NCBI RefSeq assembly: GCF_001908185.1
Contig: NZ_LGHM01000115.1
Coordinates: 18,477-82,476, forward strand
DNA from: Bradyrhizobium sp. AS23.2
Lineage (GTDB): Bacteria; Pseudomonadota; Alphaproteobacteria; Rhizobiales; Xanthobacteraceae
Direction: 5' to 3'
DNA length: 64,000 nucleotides
Shown: positions 52,901 through 61,117 of the stretch, one piece after another
Numbering within the stretch: the stretch's first letter is position 1
Layout: every line of letters begins with the position of its first letter
Made by a program: the position numbers and the translations under genes
The notes under the pieces: model-generated
Databases searched by the model: none
Seen by the model: only the letters and a program-made list of their open reading frames with translations
What the model was told of the DNA's origin: nothing

Positions 52901-55459
52901 GATGTTTCTGCGCGCGAGGAATTCGAGACAGACCGACACTCCGATGTCCAGGCGTCCCATGGTCGTGTAGAGCGTCATCTGTGCTGCCGTGACCGCGGCC
53001 TGATCCACGACTGTCTTGACGCGAGCAGAGAGGGTCGTGAGCCGCCTGTCGGCCATCGCGAGGTCGCCGATTAGGTGCTCGCATTCCGCGCGGTGCAACT
53101 CGAGCTCGAACATCAGCTCGTGCCGGAGCTCCCATGAGCTTTCCGACAGCAGTGCCGCACCTGTGACCAGATAGGTCAGCGCCGAGGCGTATGCGGTAGA
53201 GGCCTTGGCTCGTTTGCCCGCAAGCAGGTTGAATTCGGCCAGTTGCTCGCGCTCTTCCCGCGACGTGATCAAGGCCGCGCCTCGGTTGAGCTGATTGACG
53301 ATGTCGAAGATCGCTTCGTCGCGCTTTTCGACAGGTATGTTCGCGACGAGCAGTCTTCCGATGCGAAGGTGAACGTCGCCGCGTTGCTCTTCCGGGATCA
53401 GCGAATAGGCCGCTTCCTGGATGCGGTCGTGGACGAAGCGGTAGGCGTCCGGCTGGCGCTCGACCAGCTCTTGGCGGACGGAGGGCCATAGGGCTGCGTG
53501 GACCTGCTCCTCGTCCGTCGCGAAGACGATCGAAGCGGTCGTGACCTCGGCGCTATTGCCGAAGCAGGCAAGAAGCTGCAACGCCTTTTGCGTTTCGACC
53601 GGCAGGCGGGCGAGCTTCCCGACCATGAGGTTCACGACGTTGTCGGTATATCCTCGGGCGTGAATACGCTTGATATCCCAGGACCAGCGAACGGACTCGT
53701 AGTCGAAGGAGAGCATCTTCTCTTCGGCGAGCGCAGAGAAGAATTGAATGGCGAAGAACGGATTGCCTCCGGTCTTTTCATGCACCAGTCGGGCGAGCGG
53801 CGCGGCTTGCTCCGGTTCGCAGCGAAGGGCGTCGGCGATGAGCTGCGCGAGATGCTTCCGGGCGAGCGGCGCAAGCGTGATCTCGGCGACCTTTCCGTCG
53901 GCCGCTTTGATACCGTCCAGCTTGAGCCGCAGCGGATGCGCGGCATCGACTTCATTGTCTCGGTAGGCACCGATCAACATGAGGTGCGCCAAGTCCGAGC
54001 GGATCAACAGATCTTCCAGCAGTTCGATGGTCGCCGCGTCGAGCCATTGCAGATCGTCGAGGAAAAGTGCCAGCGGATGCTCGGGCCGGGCAAAGACGCC
54101 GATGAACCGCCGAAACACCAGTTGGAAACGCCGTTGTGCGTCCTGGGGCGGAAGTTCGGGCACAGGTGGCTGATCGCCGATGATAAGGCTCAATTCCGGG
54201 ACGAGATCGACCATGAGCTGAGCGTTCAGACCAAGGGCGTCCAGCAGCGCCTCGCGCCAATGCGTGAGCTCAGCGTCGCTCTTGCTGAGTAGCGGGCGCA
54301 CCAGACTCTGAAAAGCCTGCGCGAGCGTCGCATAGGGGATGTCGCGCTTCAACTGATCGAACTTGCCGGACGCAAATAACCCGCGCGGCGGCACAAGCGC
54401 CTTGTGCAGCTCATTGACCACCGAAGATTTGCCGATACCGGAATATCCGGCGACCAACACGAGCTCCGGCGCGCCGCTCTTGACGATGCGATCGAAGGCG
54501 GTGAGCAAGGTCTCGATCTCCCGCTCGCGCCCATAAAGCTTCTCCGGAATCACCAGCCGGTCGGGCACATCGTGCGCGGCAAGGGGAAATTCCTCAATCC
54601 GGCGTTGAGCCTCCCATGCAGCGAGGCATCGCTGCAGGTCGCTCTCCAGGCCCGCTGCGGTCTGGTAGCGGTCCTCCGCCGTCTTGGCGAGCAGTTTCAT
54701 GATCACCTTCGAGACGGCGTCAGGAACGTCCTGCAGCCGTTCCGCCGGTGCAATCGGTCGCATCGCGATATGGCTGTGCACCCAGTCCATCGGGTCGGAC
54801 GCGGAGAATGGAAGTTGACCCGTGAGCATCTGGTAGAAGGTGGCCCCGAGCGCATAAAGATCGCTGCGGGAGTCGATCGACCGATTCATCCGTCCGGTCT
54901 GCTCCGGTGCCATGTACGCCAGCGTGCCAGCGATCGTCTCCGGCGGCTCGGGCGCCTGGCGTTCGCGCGGAAGCCGCGAAGCGATTCCGAAACCGGTCAG
55001 CCTGATTTCGCCGGACCCGGGATTCATCAGGATGTTGTGCGGCTTGATATCCTTGTGTACGATGCCTTGCTGATGGACCTTGCCGAGAGCCGCCGTGATG
55101 CGCACGGCGTGTCGCAAGAAGCTACCCATCTCCATGGGCTGGCTGAGATGGCAGTTGAGTGGCTCTCCGCCAGGATCCTCCAACACCAGGATCGGCTGTC
55201 CGTCATCATTGACAAGCTCGAGCGGCCGCAGCGCCCAAGCACTGTCCAGTTCGTCCCGCAATCCATATTCGTGAGCTAAACGAGCGAGGGCGGCGGGATG
55301 CGGGCGCTCCTCATTGAGCCGCACCTCCAGCACGGCACTGCGATGGTCGTCGGTGCTTCGGCGCCATCCTCGAGAGAAGGCGAAATCATCGTTCTCCCAC
55401 AGAACCCGAGACCCGCTATCCCTCTCAGTGTCGAGACGAGAAGATGGCTTCAACTGCAA
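49904..55459 (-). CDS. Giant multidomain signalling protein: Ser/Thr kinase-like, AAA ATPase, GAF, PAS, histidine kinase (module B)
   Basis: This 1851-residue paralogue of the module A protein has the same order: kinase-like domain (about 10-285, VHKDIKPHNIL present, LTGFGIAS in place of DFG), AAA/STAND ATPase with GYSGIGKSS and FLDDLQWLD, long helical region, GAF, PAS and a histidine kinase whose H-box is SIAHEVKQP, with Lys in place of the usual Asn after the Glu-Val. The G-box GLGMGLSICRS is intact. The frame opens with TTG at 55457-55459 and no ATG is near, so a TTG start behind GGTGGAG is likely. It lies between the module B receiver and the sugar transporter operon. Confidence 0.92.
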   Translation of the reverse strand: MQLKPSSRLDTERDSGSRVLWENDDFAFSRGWRRSTDDHRSAVLEVRLNEERPHPAALARLAHEYGLRDELDSAWALRPLELVNDDGQPILVLEDPGGEPLNCHLSQPMEMGSFLRHAVRITAALGKVHQQGIVHKDIKPHNILMNPGSGEIRLTGFGIASRLPRERQAPEPPETIAGTLAYMAPEQTGRMNRSIDSRSDLYALGATFYQMLTGQLPFSASDPMDWVHSHIAMRPIAPAERLQDVPDAVSKVIMKLLAKTAEDRYQTAAGLESDLQRCLAAWEAQRRIEEFPLAAHDVPDRLVIPEKLYGREREIETLLTAFDRIVKSGAPELVLVAGYSGIGKSSVVNELHKALVPPRGLFASGKFDQLKRDIPYATLAQAFQSLVRPLLSKSDAELTHWREALLDALGLNAQLMVDLVPELSLIIGDQPPVPELPPQDAQRRFQLVFRRFIGVFARPEHPLALFLDDLQWLDAATIELLEDLLIRSDLAHLMLIGAYRDNEVDAAHPLRLKLDGIKAADGKVAEITLAPLARKHLAQLIADALRCEPEQAAPLARLVHEKTGGNPFFAIQFFSALAEEKMLSFDYESVRWSWDIKRIHARGYTDNVVNLMVGKLARLPVETQKALQLLACFGNSAEVTTASIVFATDEEQVHAALWPSVRQELVERQPDAYRFVHDRIQEAAYSLIPEEQRGDVHLRIGRLLVANIPVEKRDEAIFDIVNQLNRGAALITSREEREQLAEFNLLAGKRAKASTAYASALTYLVTGAALLSESSWELRHELMFELELHRAECEHLIGDLAMADRRLTTLSARVKTVVDQAAVTAAQMTLYTTMGRLDIGVSVCLEFLARRNIHWSPHPTDEEVKDEYDAFWRRLGTRTIEELIDLPRMVNPEWRATSDVLIWALSPAFFTDQNLHRLMVSRIANLSLEHGNSDAAPFAYVWVGAYTGFVFDDYRSGFRLGKLGFDLVERRELTSFKTQVYFGFANFILPWSRPFNEVVDLHRRAFAVGQEVGDLTYAVYAWKSVISGQLPAGVPLPTVQREAESALTFVRKSKFVLMIDVVTIHVQLVRALRGLTTGLSCFSDAELDERTLQARMENDVGGRAIALCFYWIRKLHAQIIARDFAAALATAEKARVLLWTSPAHLEVAEYHFYAALAHAGHCDGQSGPEPGQHLAQLRTHHDRLTVWAANCHENFRDREALVGAEIARIEGRDVDAMRLYEQAIRSARASGFAHTEALANERAAQFYAARGFEKIANAYLRDARYCYLRWGADGKVRQLDELYQHLREADPASAPIGATGTTTTVENLDLATVIKVSQAISGEIVFERLLDTLMRTAMAQAGAERVVLVLAPGTQPRTAAEATTTGGTVTVHLRDEPVTAATLPESVLRYVLRTRESIILDDAAAQSLFAGDPYIHQCQARSVLCLPLLNRAELIGVLYLENNLVPRVFSPARISVLKLLASQAAISLENTRLYRDLAEREAKIRRLVEANIIGIFVSDIEGQMIEANDAFLQMVGFDREDLASGRLNRTDLTPPEWHERDARTVAEVKTTGTAQPFEKEYFRKDGSRIPVLIGVTAFDEKRDEGVGFVLDLTERKRAEAEARDSARRYHEVQIELAHANRVATMGQLTASIAHEVKQPIAASVTNASAALRWLDRQPPDMKEVREALARAVAGGNRAGEVIDRIRDLVKKAPPRKESLAINGAILEVIELTHGEVTKNNISVRMRLAEALPPIAGDRVQLQQVVLNLIINAVQAMSSVGDGPRELLISTEKTESADVLVVVRDSGPGLAPGTFEHVFEAFHTTKPSGLGMGLSICRSIIEAHGGRLWASQNLPQGASFQFTLPTSPMGSP

Positions 55460-56006
55460 GTCTCCACCATCAAGCCGGGGGTAGCCAGCCGATCTTACAG
55501 CGGATTACGTCCGCCCGGCACAACGGAGCTCGGTTGCTAGCATAGGCGAAACCGTCTGGCGATACAGCTTTTAGGCGATCGCCACCGCAGGCGATCGGAC
55601 GGCGGTTGACGCTGTTGAATCGGCGTTCCTTGCACTGCGCAACCGCAACGAATTGCGCCGCCCAGGCACGCTTAGGCGGGCAGGGGATGCGATCGTCCCG
55701 CCGCAACACATCGCCTACGTGGCTGGAGAAATCCATTCAGCGCTCATGTGTCTCGTTGCTTCGCAGCTTGTACCGACCATGCCCGTGAGATTCGTTGCTG
55801 ACCAGTAGCGTATTGCCTTCATCATATCGGCGATTGGCGGCAGCATGCCTTGTACAAAATTGCCCAAAATGGTCTAAAACGATCAAGAAGGCGACCCCGG
55901 AAACTGTGCCTTGGCGCCCGCATCCCGGGGCTCATTGCCGGCCTCCTCATCGCAAGCGCCTAGGGCACAGGTCAGCGAAGATTTCCGGGATACGAATCTG
56001 GAGGTG

Positions 56007-56387
56007 CTATCTTCTCAACGCCTTCTCAAGGCATTCAACGAGCGTTTCCGTTTCAAACGGCTTGCGGAGAAAACACCATGCTCCGCTGGTCATGGCCTTT
56101 TCCTTTAACCCCGGCTCGGATCGGGCGGTGATCATGATCACCGGCGCGCCGCCGTGACGCTCGTCAAGCTGGCGTTTGAGCTCGAAGCCGCTCATGCCCG
56201 GCATATGGATGTCTGTGATTGCGCAGGCGAATCGTGCAACATCGTTGCACGCAAGGAAGTCCTCGGCAGATGTGAAGCCGCGGGCGTCGTAGCCTAGCGA
56301 CCGGACCAGGCCGACCAGCGCGTCCCGCATCGATTCGTCATCGTCGACGATCGAAATCAAATACTCGGTCGCCCTGCGCATTTCCAT
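56007..56387 (-). CDS. Single-domain response regulator, module B
   Basis: A 126-residue lone receiver: IVDDDESMRDALVGLVRSLG, phosphoacceptor aspartate in CAITDIHMPGMSGFE, conserved Thr in VIMITARSE and Lys in CFLRKPFETETL. It closely resembles the module A receiver, including Cys residues before the acceptor and in the CFLRKP segment. The ATG at 56385-56387 has a GGAGG site. No output domain is present. Confidence 0.93.
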   Translation of the reverse strand: MEMRRATEYLISIVDDDESMRDALVGLVRSLGYDARGFTSAEDFLACNDVARFACAITDIHMPGMSGFELKRQLDERHGGAPVIMITARSEPGLKEKAMTSGAWCFLRKPFETETLVECLEKALRR

Positions 56388-56433
56388 TCAGGCCTCCGCT
56401 GTGATTTGCCTGTATCGGCCGGCGAATCATCTC

Positions 56434-57072
56434 TCACCGTGCCGTGCCTTTGGTTTCCTTCAGGGCATCTGCCATGCGAACTAGGTCGGCCAGAGAACGG
56501 GCCCTCATCTTTCGCATTGCGGCGCCACGATGAATTTTGACAGTCACTTCGCTCAGCCCAAGCTCGTCCGCGACCTGCTTGTTCAGCCTGCCCGCAGTCA
56601 CCAACGCCATGACCTCCCGCTCACGCGGTGAAAGGGTTGCGTAGCGATCGCCGATAGCGAGCAACTGAGTTTCCTTCTCGCGTTGCTTTCGATTCCGGTT
56701 GATTGCCATCGTGACCGCGTCGATCATGTCTTGATCGCGGAACGGTTTGGGCAGGAAATCGACTGCACCTGCCTTCATGGCCCGGACCGACATCGGAATG
56801 TCCCCATGTCCGGTCATCAGGATCACGGGCAGGCGTATGCCAAGCCCGGCGAGCTGTTCCTGGAAGTCCAGGCCGCTTATGCCGGGCAAGCGGATATCGA
56901 GAACGATGCAGCCGTGCGCCTCCAGGCAGTCAGACTGCAGAAATTCCTGGGTGGTGCCGTAAATCCGCGCATCTAGCCCAACGGATCGCAACAGGCTGGA
57001 CAGCGCATAACGCAGCGAATCATCGTCGTCGACGATATGCACAATGGGTGGCTTCTCTGGCGCCTGGGCCAT
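56434..57072 (-). CDS. FixJ/NodW-like LuxR-type response regulator, module B
   Basis: The 212-residue protein has a receiver (IVHIVDDDDSLRYALSSLLR, Asp in CIVLDIRLPGISGLDFQ, DFLPKPFRDQDM) and a LuxR-type output domain (LSPREREVMALVTAGRLNKQ, GLSEVTVKIHRGAAMRKM). It matches the module A regulator over nearly its full length; the DNA-binding helices differ very little, so both may read the same promoters. Start ATG 57070-57072 aligns with the module A copy; an upstream ATG at 57108 is possible. It ends 47 bases before the receiver start. Confidence 0.92.
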   Translation of the reverse strand: MAQAPEKPPIVHIVDDDDSLRYALSSLLRSVGLDARIYGTTQEFLQSDCLEAHGCIVLDIRLPGISGLDFQEQLAGLGIRLPVILMTGHGDIPMSVRAMKAGAVDFLPKPFRDQDMIDAVTMAINRNRKQREKETQLLAIGDRYATLSPREREVMALVTAGRLNKQVADELGLSEVTVKIHRGAAMRKMRARSLADLVRMADALKETKGTAR

Positions 57073-57565
57073 GTCATGTTCCTGCCGGCAGTAGGTTGAT
57101 TCATCCATAGCAAAGCCTCGGACGGCATTGTCATCGCACGAAGGTATAGGTGACGCAAATCGGTGCCGATGGTTTGCGTCTTTGTCCAATTTTCAGCGAA
57201 AGGGCGAGCAGAGTTAGCTGGAGGGCTCGCCTTTCTCGCAGGTCCCTCTCTTTCGCGATATCCATACCGAAGTGTGAATGGGTTAGACCAATGCACGATT
57301 GGCGCGCGGCGGTGCGTCCAACATCCTTCCGCTCACGTTGCGGACGAGTCTAGTGAGACGCGAGTTGCGCAAGGCTCCTCCAAAAGCGGATCATTCGGAT
57401 GGGAAGGTCTGTCACGCACAGAACATCGAACGAAGAAACTGGCAAGTATTCGGTGCAGGCGCCGCGCGCGTTCACTCTGGAGGGGATTTCTGATCTCCGG
57501 ATACGACCCTTCAACGTCAACCTGACGGATCGCGCCGATCCGATAGCGCCTGTTGCGTATACGGA

Positions 57566-57892
57566 TTGCCACCAAGGGTGGTCCGACGGTTGCGCGAGCA
57601 CATCGACACCAATATTGATCAGCGGATCAGTGTCGAAGCGCTGGCCAAGCTTGCGAACCTTTCGGTGTGCTACTTTGTGCGTGCGTTCAAGCAATCGGTT
57701 GGAACAACGCCGCACGACTACCTGATCCGGCAGCGGGTTGAACGCACGATGAGACTCCTGTCGGACACCGATATGCCGCTATCAGAAATTGCGCTTGCCA
57801 CCGGCTTTGCAGATCAAAGCCACTGCGCGCGCCGTTTCCGGCAACATGTCGGCATGTCGCCGCGTGGCTACCGATGGTGCCGTGAAGGTTGA
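57566..57892 (+). CDS. AraC-family DNA-binding domain, module B (5' end possibly frameshifted)
   Basis: The frame encodes 108 residues of AraC DNA-binding domain (ISVEALAKLANLSVCYFVRA, SEIALATGFADQSHCARRF) very close to the module A AraC protein. The only start in frame is TTG 57566-57568 without a ribosome site. In the next frame, an open stretch from ATG 57399 to about 57560 ends DRADPIAPVAY, which resembles the N-terminus of the module A copy just before its shared segment. A one-base shift near 57560 probably broke the gene. It may still be made as a DNA-binding fragment. Confidence 0.65.
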   Translation: MPPRVVRRLREHIDTNIDQRISVEALAKLANLSVCYFVRAFKQSVGTTPHDYLIRQRVERTMRLLSDTDMPLSEIALATGFADQSHCARRFRQHVGMSPRGYRWCREG

Positions 57893-58757
57893 GAAAGAGG
57901 AGCTGCACCTGCCGCACCGTTCTCCCTTGGGCGCAGTTGCAAGACCCGCGATCGAGTGCCACAGAGCTCTATGACCATCGTCTTGAAGCTGCACTTCGCG
58001 AGAGCTCGCCTGAGGAGATCGGGTTCGCCGTACTTCGCCGAAGGATCCCGCAGGAAACCCATCTGCCGGCCCTCGAGGGGCGCCCCGCCCAATCCTCAAA
58101 AACGGGTCCGAAAATGCCGCTTACTCCCTGCTGCCGATGGAAAGGGGACGGCGGGAGTGCCCTTACGCGTTCTGGCTCGGGCAGGGGACAGAACGGGGCG
58201 TTTGTCATCGCGGCCAGCCAATCGGGGCCGGCAGGGAAGCCCACCAGGCGCGCGGGCGAACTCAACTCAATGCCGGTGCATCAATCCGCAAGGTCTGGCA
58301 ACAGAAAGGTAGCGCGGGATCCCTGAAGGAGCCGCGCCGCTCCAAAATGCGAGCCCAGATGGTCAAGGACGCGATCTGCTCGCAGGCCAGACGATCAGCC
58401 ATGGTTGCCGGCCGACCGAGACCATCGATCAGGCCGCGCTCGATCTCGTCCTAAGCAGCCTGATCCTGGGCGCGGAGTTCATGGTATCGGCGCCAGCCGC
58501 GGCTTTTCGGGATTGGTGAATCGTTCGCCATATGTTCGCTTATATGCGAAGCAGCATCGGAATCGATAACACATTGATGTTACTATTGTTTTGCACCTTA
58601 TGGGTGCTTGTCAGGTTCCAAGGTGACCGGCCGCAGAGGCCCAGCGGAGGCCGGTGAGAGGCCTGCCGGAATCCGGCACCGAAGGCCGGCCGAGAGACGC
58701 CACGCGCTGGACGGCCCGCGAGCGCGGGCTGGCGAGGCGATCAGCGGAAAGTGGTTC
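57893..58757. other. Intergenic region, no supported gene
   Basis: About 865 bases after the module B AraC gene hold no gene I can support. Long open frames on both strands are typical of high-GC chance frames, without ribosome sites or domains. An AT-richer patch at about 58540-58620 stands out from its surroundings and could mark a promoter or the boundary of the accessory region. Confidence 0.4.
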
Positions 58758-58931
58758 CTAAATTGAAGGGCTGACGGACCCGCATGGCTCTCGGGTTATG
58801 AGCACGTGCGCGTGCCGCCAATTTCTGAGCACGTGACCGTTCCAACATTCATGGTGCTTTTGGGCGTAGCCAATCAAGGCCATGACAATCAGAGCCACTG
58901 CGACGCATCCGGCTACGATGTTCTTTACCAT
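58758..58931 (-). CDS. Small membrane protein of unknown function
   Basis: A 57-residue frame with one hydrophobic segment (NIVAGCVAVALIVMALIG) at about 4-21 and a histidine-rich tail (QKHHECWNGHVLRNWRHAH). A GGGAG site lies 8 bases before the ATG at 58929-58931. No family is recognised. It is at the edge of the accessory region. Confidence 0.4.
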   Translation of the reverse strand: MVKNIVAGCVAVALIVMALIGYAQKHHECWNGHVLRNWRHAHVLITREPCGSVSPSI

Positions 58932-59034
58932 GGCTGCCACTCCCGCGGGACCGCGCGGCCAAGGCTTGGATGGAACACCCAGTGATAGCAGCCGTCAATG
59001 CGTCGCGGTCTCGACACCGCGAGTCGGCGGCTTG

Positions 59035-59580
59035 CTAGCGGAGGCGCGAGATCATGCTGATGTCGACCGCGTAGCTCTTCGCGATCTCCGCCAGCGTCTC
59101 GCCTGCAGCTCGGCGCCGCAGCGCTTCTTTCCGCTGGTACTCCGACAGTTTCGGCTTGCGGCCGAACTTTACGCCAGCGGCCTTGGCGCGGGTCCGGCCC
59201 TCTCCGGTGCGCTCGCGGATCAGGTCGCGCTCAAACTCCGCGATAGCGGCCAGCAACGTCGAGAGCAGCCGCCCCTGCGAGCTGGACGTATCCCACAAGG
59301 GGTCGCCGAGGCTACGGAAGGCGGCGCCGGCCTTGCCAATACGCTCAATCAGGTCGAGCAGCTCGCGGGTGCTGCGGCCGAGGCGGTCCAGTTTCGTGAC
59401 CAACACGACGTCACCGGGCTGCAGCACGGCCATAAGCTTCGCGAGCTGCGGCCGATCGGCCCGGGCTCCGCTGATCTTCTCCTTGAAGATGGTCTCGGCG
59501 CCGGCCGCTTTGAGGGCTTCAAGCTGGCCGGTGAGATGCTGATCCTGGGTCGAGACGCGGGCGTATGCGAGGACTGCCAT
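59035..59580 (-). CDS. Serine recombinase of the resolvase/invertase family
   Basis: The 181-residue protein has the catalytic domain of small serine recombinases: the active-site serine in ARVSTQDQ at about residue 9, the RADRPQLAKLM and KLDRLGRSTRELLDLI segments, and the long E-helix region EFERDLIRERTGEGR, followed by a C-terminal helix-turn-helix (ETLAEIAKSYAVDISMISRL). It would cut and rejoin DNA at a specific site. The start is ATG 59578-59580 with a GGAGG site. No transposase or invertible segment is visible beside it, so it may be the remains of a Tn3-like element or act on a nearby site. Confidence 0.92.
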   Translation of the reverse strand: MAVLAYARVSTQDQHLTGQLEALKAAGAETIFKEKISGARADRPQLAKLMAVLQPGDVVLVTKLDRLGRSTRELLDLIERIGKAGAAFRSLGDPLWDTSSSQGRLLSTLLAAIAEFERDLIRERTGEGRTRAKAAGVKFGRKPKLSEYQRKEALRRRAAGETLAEIAKSYAVDISMISRLR

Positions 59581-59884
59581 TTCCGCCTCCAGTTTCGCAA
59601 GTAACTTTCGCAAAGCATAAGCCGTTGATTCCCCTTGTCCAGAACTTTTTTGTGAAACTTAGGAGTTTTGCAAATAGCGGAACCATTCGCCGCGGCCGTC
59701 ATTGTTGAGGCTGGTACCACTCGCCTCCCACGTACCCCGGCGGGGAGCGCAGCGGCACCGGGCGGCCGGCCGCAAGATCGGCGGATCCGACGGGCGGCCG
59801 GTCGTCAGGCCGACAAGCCGACGTGCAGGGGAACCGCTTTGAAAATTGCCGATTGATTTAGGGTGCTAATGCGTGGAGGCCGTC
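59581..59884. other. Region upstream of the recombinase, repeated TTGCAAA-like elements
   Basis: No gene is supported. Just upstream of the recombinase lie several short related elements: TCGCAAGT and TCGCAAAG at about 59597-59618, and TTTGCAAAT at about 59666-59674. They could be binding sites for the recombinase or its regulator, but the match is short. Confidence 0.35.
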
Positions 59885-59995
59885 ATGCGCATTCACCTTC
59901 CCCACAACCCGTCGATCGACTGGGTCACGGTAACAGCCGCCAGCCTATTAGTGCTGGGGTTCGCTTCAGCCATCGCAGTCCTGCTGGTCCGCTAG
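59885..59995 (+). CDS. Very small single-pass membrane protein
   Basis: A 36-residue frame, starting MRIHLPHNPSIDWVT and ending in a hydrophobic run (SLLVLGFASAIAVLLVR) with a single arginine at the tail. A strong GGAGG site is 5 bases before the ATG at 59885-59887, which is the reason for calling it. It is too short for a family match. It resembles small stabilising subunits of membrane complexes in shape only. Confidence 0.5.
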   Translation: MRIHLPHNPSIDWVTVTAASLLVLGFASAIAVLLVR

Positions 59996-60086
59996 TCGCA
60001 GCCCGGGGGAATAGGAAAAAATCCCGCACGGACGTGTCTGTTTCTCGGCCGTCGGAAGTGTATTTTTTGTTTTGGATGTTACGCCG

Positions 60087-60488
60087 TCAGTCATCATCGT
60101 GCAGTAGCATCCCCTCCTTCTGGAACGTGTGGTCCGTCCGGTAATAGCTCTCAATGAAATCGTCACCGTTGCCGGCGAAGAAGCTGTACATCCCGTATTC
60201 GTCGAGGTCTTTGAAATAGAAGCCCACCCTGGTCTCGGCGAAGTGGTCGAGGTGGAAAGCCTGAAGGTGAGCAGTCTCGAACACCTTCTCGCCGTGCTTC
60301 GCTCGCCACAAGGGTTGGTCGCGCTCGCGCCAGTGATACTCTCGCATCCCCTTGTTGATGTTCCGATACAGGCGGTTGTCTTTCTCTAGCCGCTCATTGG
60401 CGACCTTCGGCCGATTCACATTTCTCGACCGCTGCCACAGGTACCATCCGCCAGCGATCACCAGCACGATAAGAAATGACCCATCCAT
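60087..60488 (-). CDS. Membrane-anchored protein of unknown function
   Basis: The 133-residue protein has an N-terminal hydrophobic segment (FLIVLVIAGGWYLWQ) at about 4-18 and a soluble domain rich in aromatic and charged residues (RVGFYFKDLDEYGMYSFFAG). No family is recognised. The start is ATG 60486-60488 behind a GGGGGGAG site; an upstream ATG at 60521 has no site. It is among the small genes of the accessory region. Confidence 0.6.
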   Translation of the reverse strand: MDGSFLIVLVIAGGWYLWQRSRNVNRPKVANERLEKDNRLYRNINKGMREYHWRERDQPLWRAKHGEKVFETAHLQAFHLDHFAETRVGFYFKDLDEYGMYSFFAGNGDDFIESYYRTDHTFQKEGMLLHDDD

Positions 60489-60916
60489 AATTGCTCCCCC
60501 CCAGGAGCGCATTAGATCCACCGTGGCGCGAAACCCTCGCCGGGCGGGAAAAGCCGACCCGGCACGTCAAGGGCGGCTTTACCAAAGTTTTCGGTAGGAA
60601 TACCGTACGACGATTCACCGGAATGGTGACGGCTCTTTCAGTCGCAACCTGATTGAGCCGTCACCAGCGGGAGTAGCGCCGAGGGGTCAGGAGCCGGTTT
60701 TTAAAGCCTTTGTCAGGGGCGCCGGTTTCCTGTCCCTCTCCGTGCACACGAATCGGCGTGAGCACGTAGGGGTGATTGGACACCCGGGTGCCAACTCGAC
60801 GCAACGCACAACCGACCTATCCACTAACTTACGAACAGGCACATGCCTGTTATTTGTGCGAATCTTGCACTTTGTTCGTGTGAGCCCGCGCGGACGCATG
60901 GGCGCCGCGCTCCTCG
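60489..60916. other. Intergenic region with an inverted repeat
   Basis: No gene is supported. GGTGACGGCTC at 60625-60635 and GAGCCGTCACC at 60655-60665 are perfect 11-base complements around a 19-base loop. It has no T-run. The orientation suits a transcript end for the minus-strand gene at 60917 or a binding site for a dimeric protein. Confidence 0.45.
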
Positions 60917-61117
60917 TCAGAACGGACAGTCCGAATCATCGTCATCGATCGGCGTGACCTCGACCAGCTCGCCGCGGATGACCTTGAATATTGCGTTCGA
61001 CCGGACGATGGTTCCGTCCGTCATGTGCAACGTCGAGCCGTCGTCGTCCGTTCGCTCGATGCGGATCACGAACGAGGCGTTCACACAGCCCCCGTCGATG
61101 GTCTGGATCCATGTCAT
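60917..61117 (-). CDS. Small protein of unknown function (66 residues)
   Basis: A compact acidic protein (ends EVTPIDDDDSDCPF) with a beta-rich pattern (TLHMTDGTIVRSNAIFKVI). The ATG at 61115-61117 overlaps the stop of the upstream gene in an ATGA junction and has a GGAGG site, so it is translated with it. No family is recognised; small partner proteins of this kind are common in mobile elements. Confidence 0.6.
   Translation of the reverse strand: MTWIQTIDGGCVNASFVIRIERTDDDGSTLHMTDGTIVRSNAIFKVIRGELVEVTPIDDDDSDCPF

Noticed and set aside
57889..58326. Plus-strand open frame of 145 codons after the AraC gene
   Set aside because: No domain, and overlapping frames on both strands are similarly open; typical of noncoding high-GC DNA.
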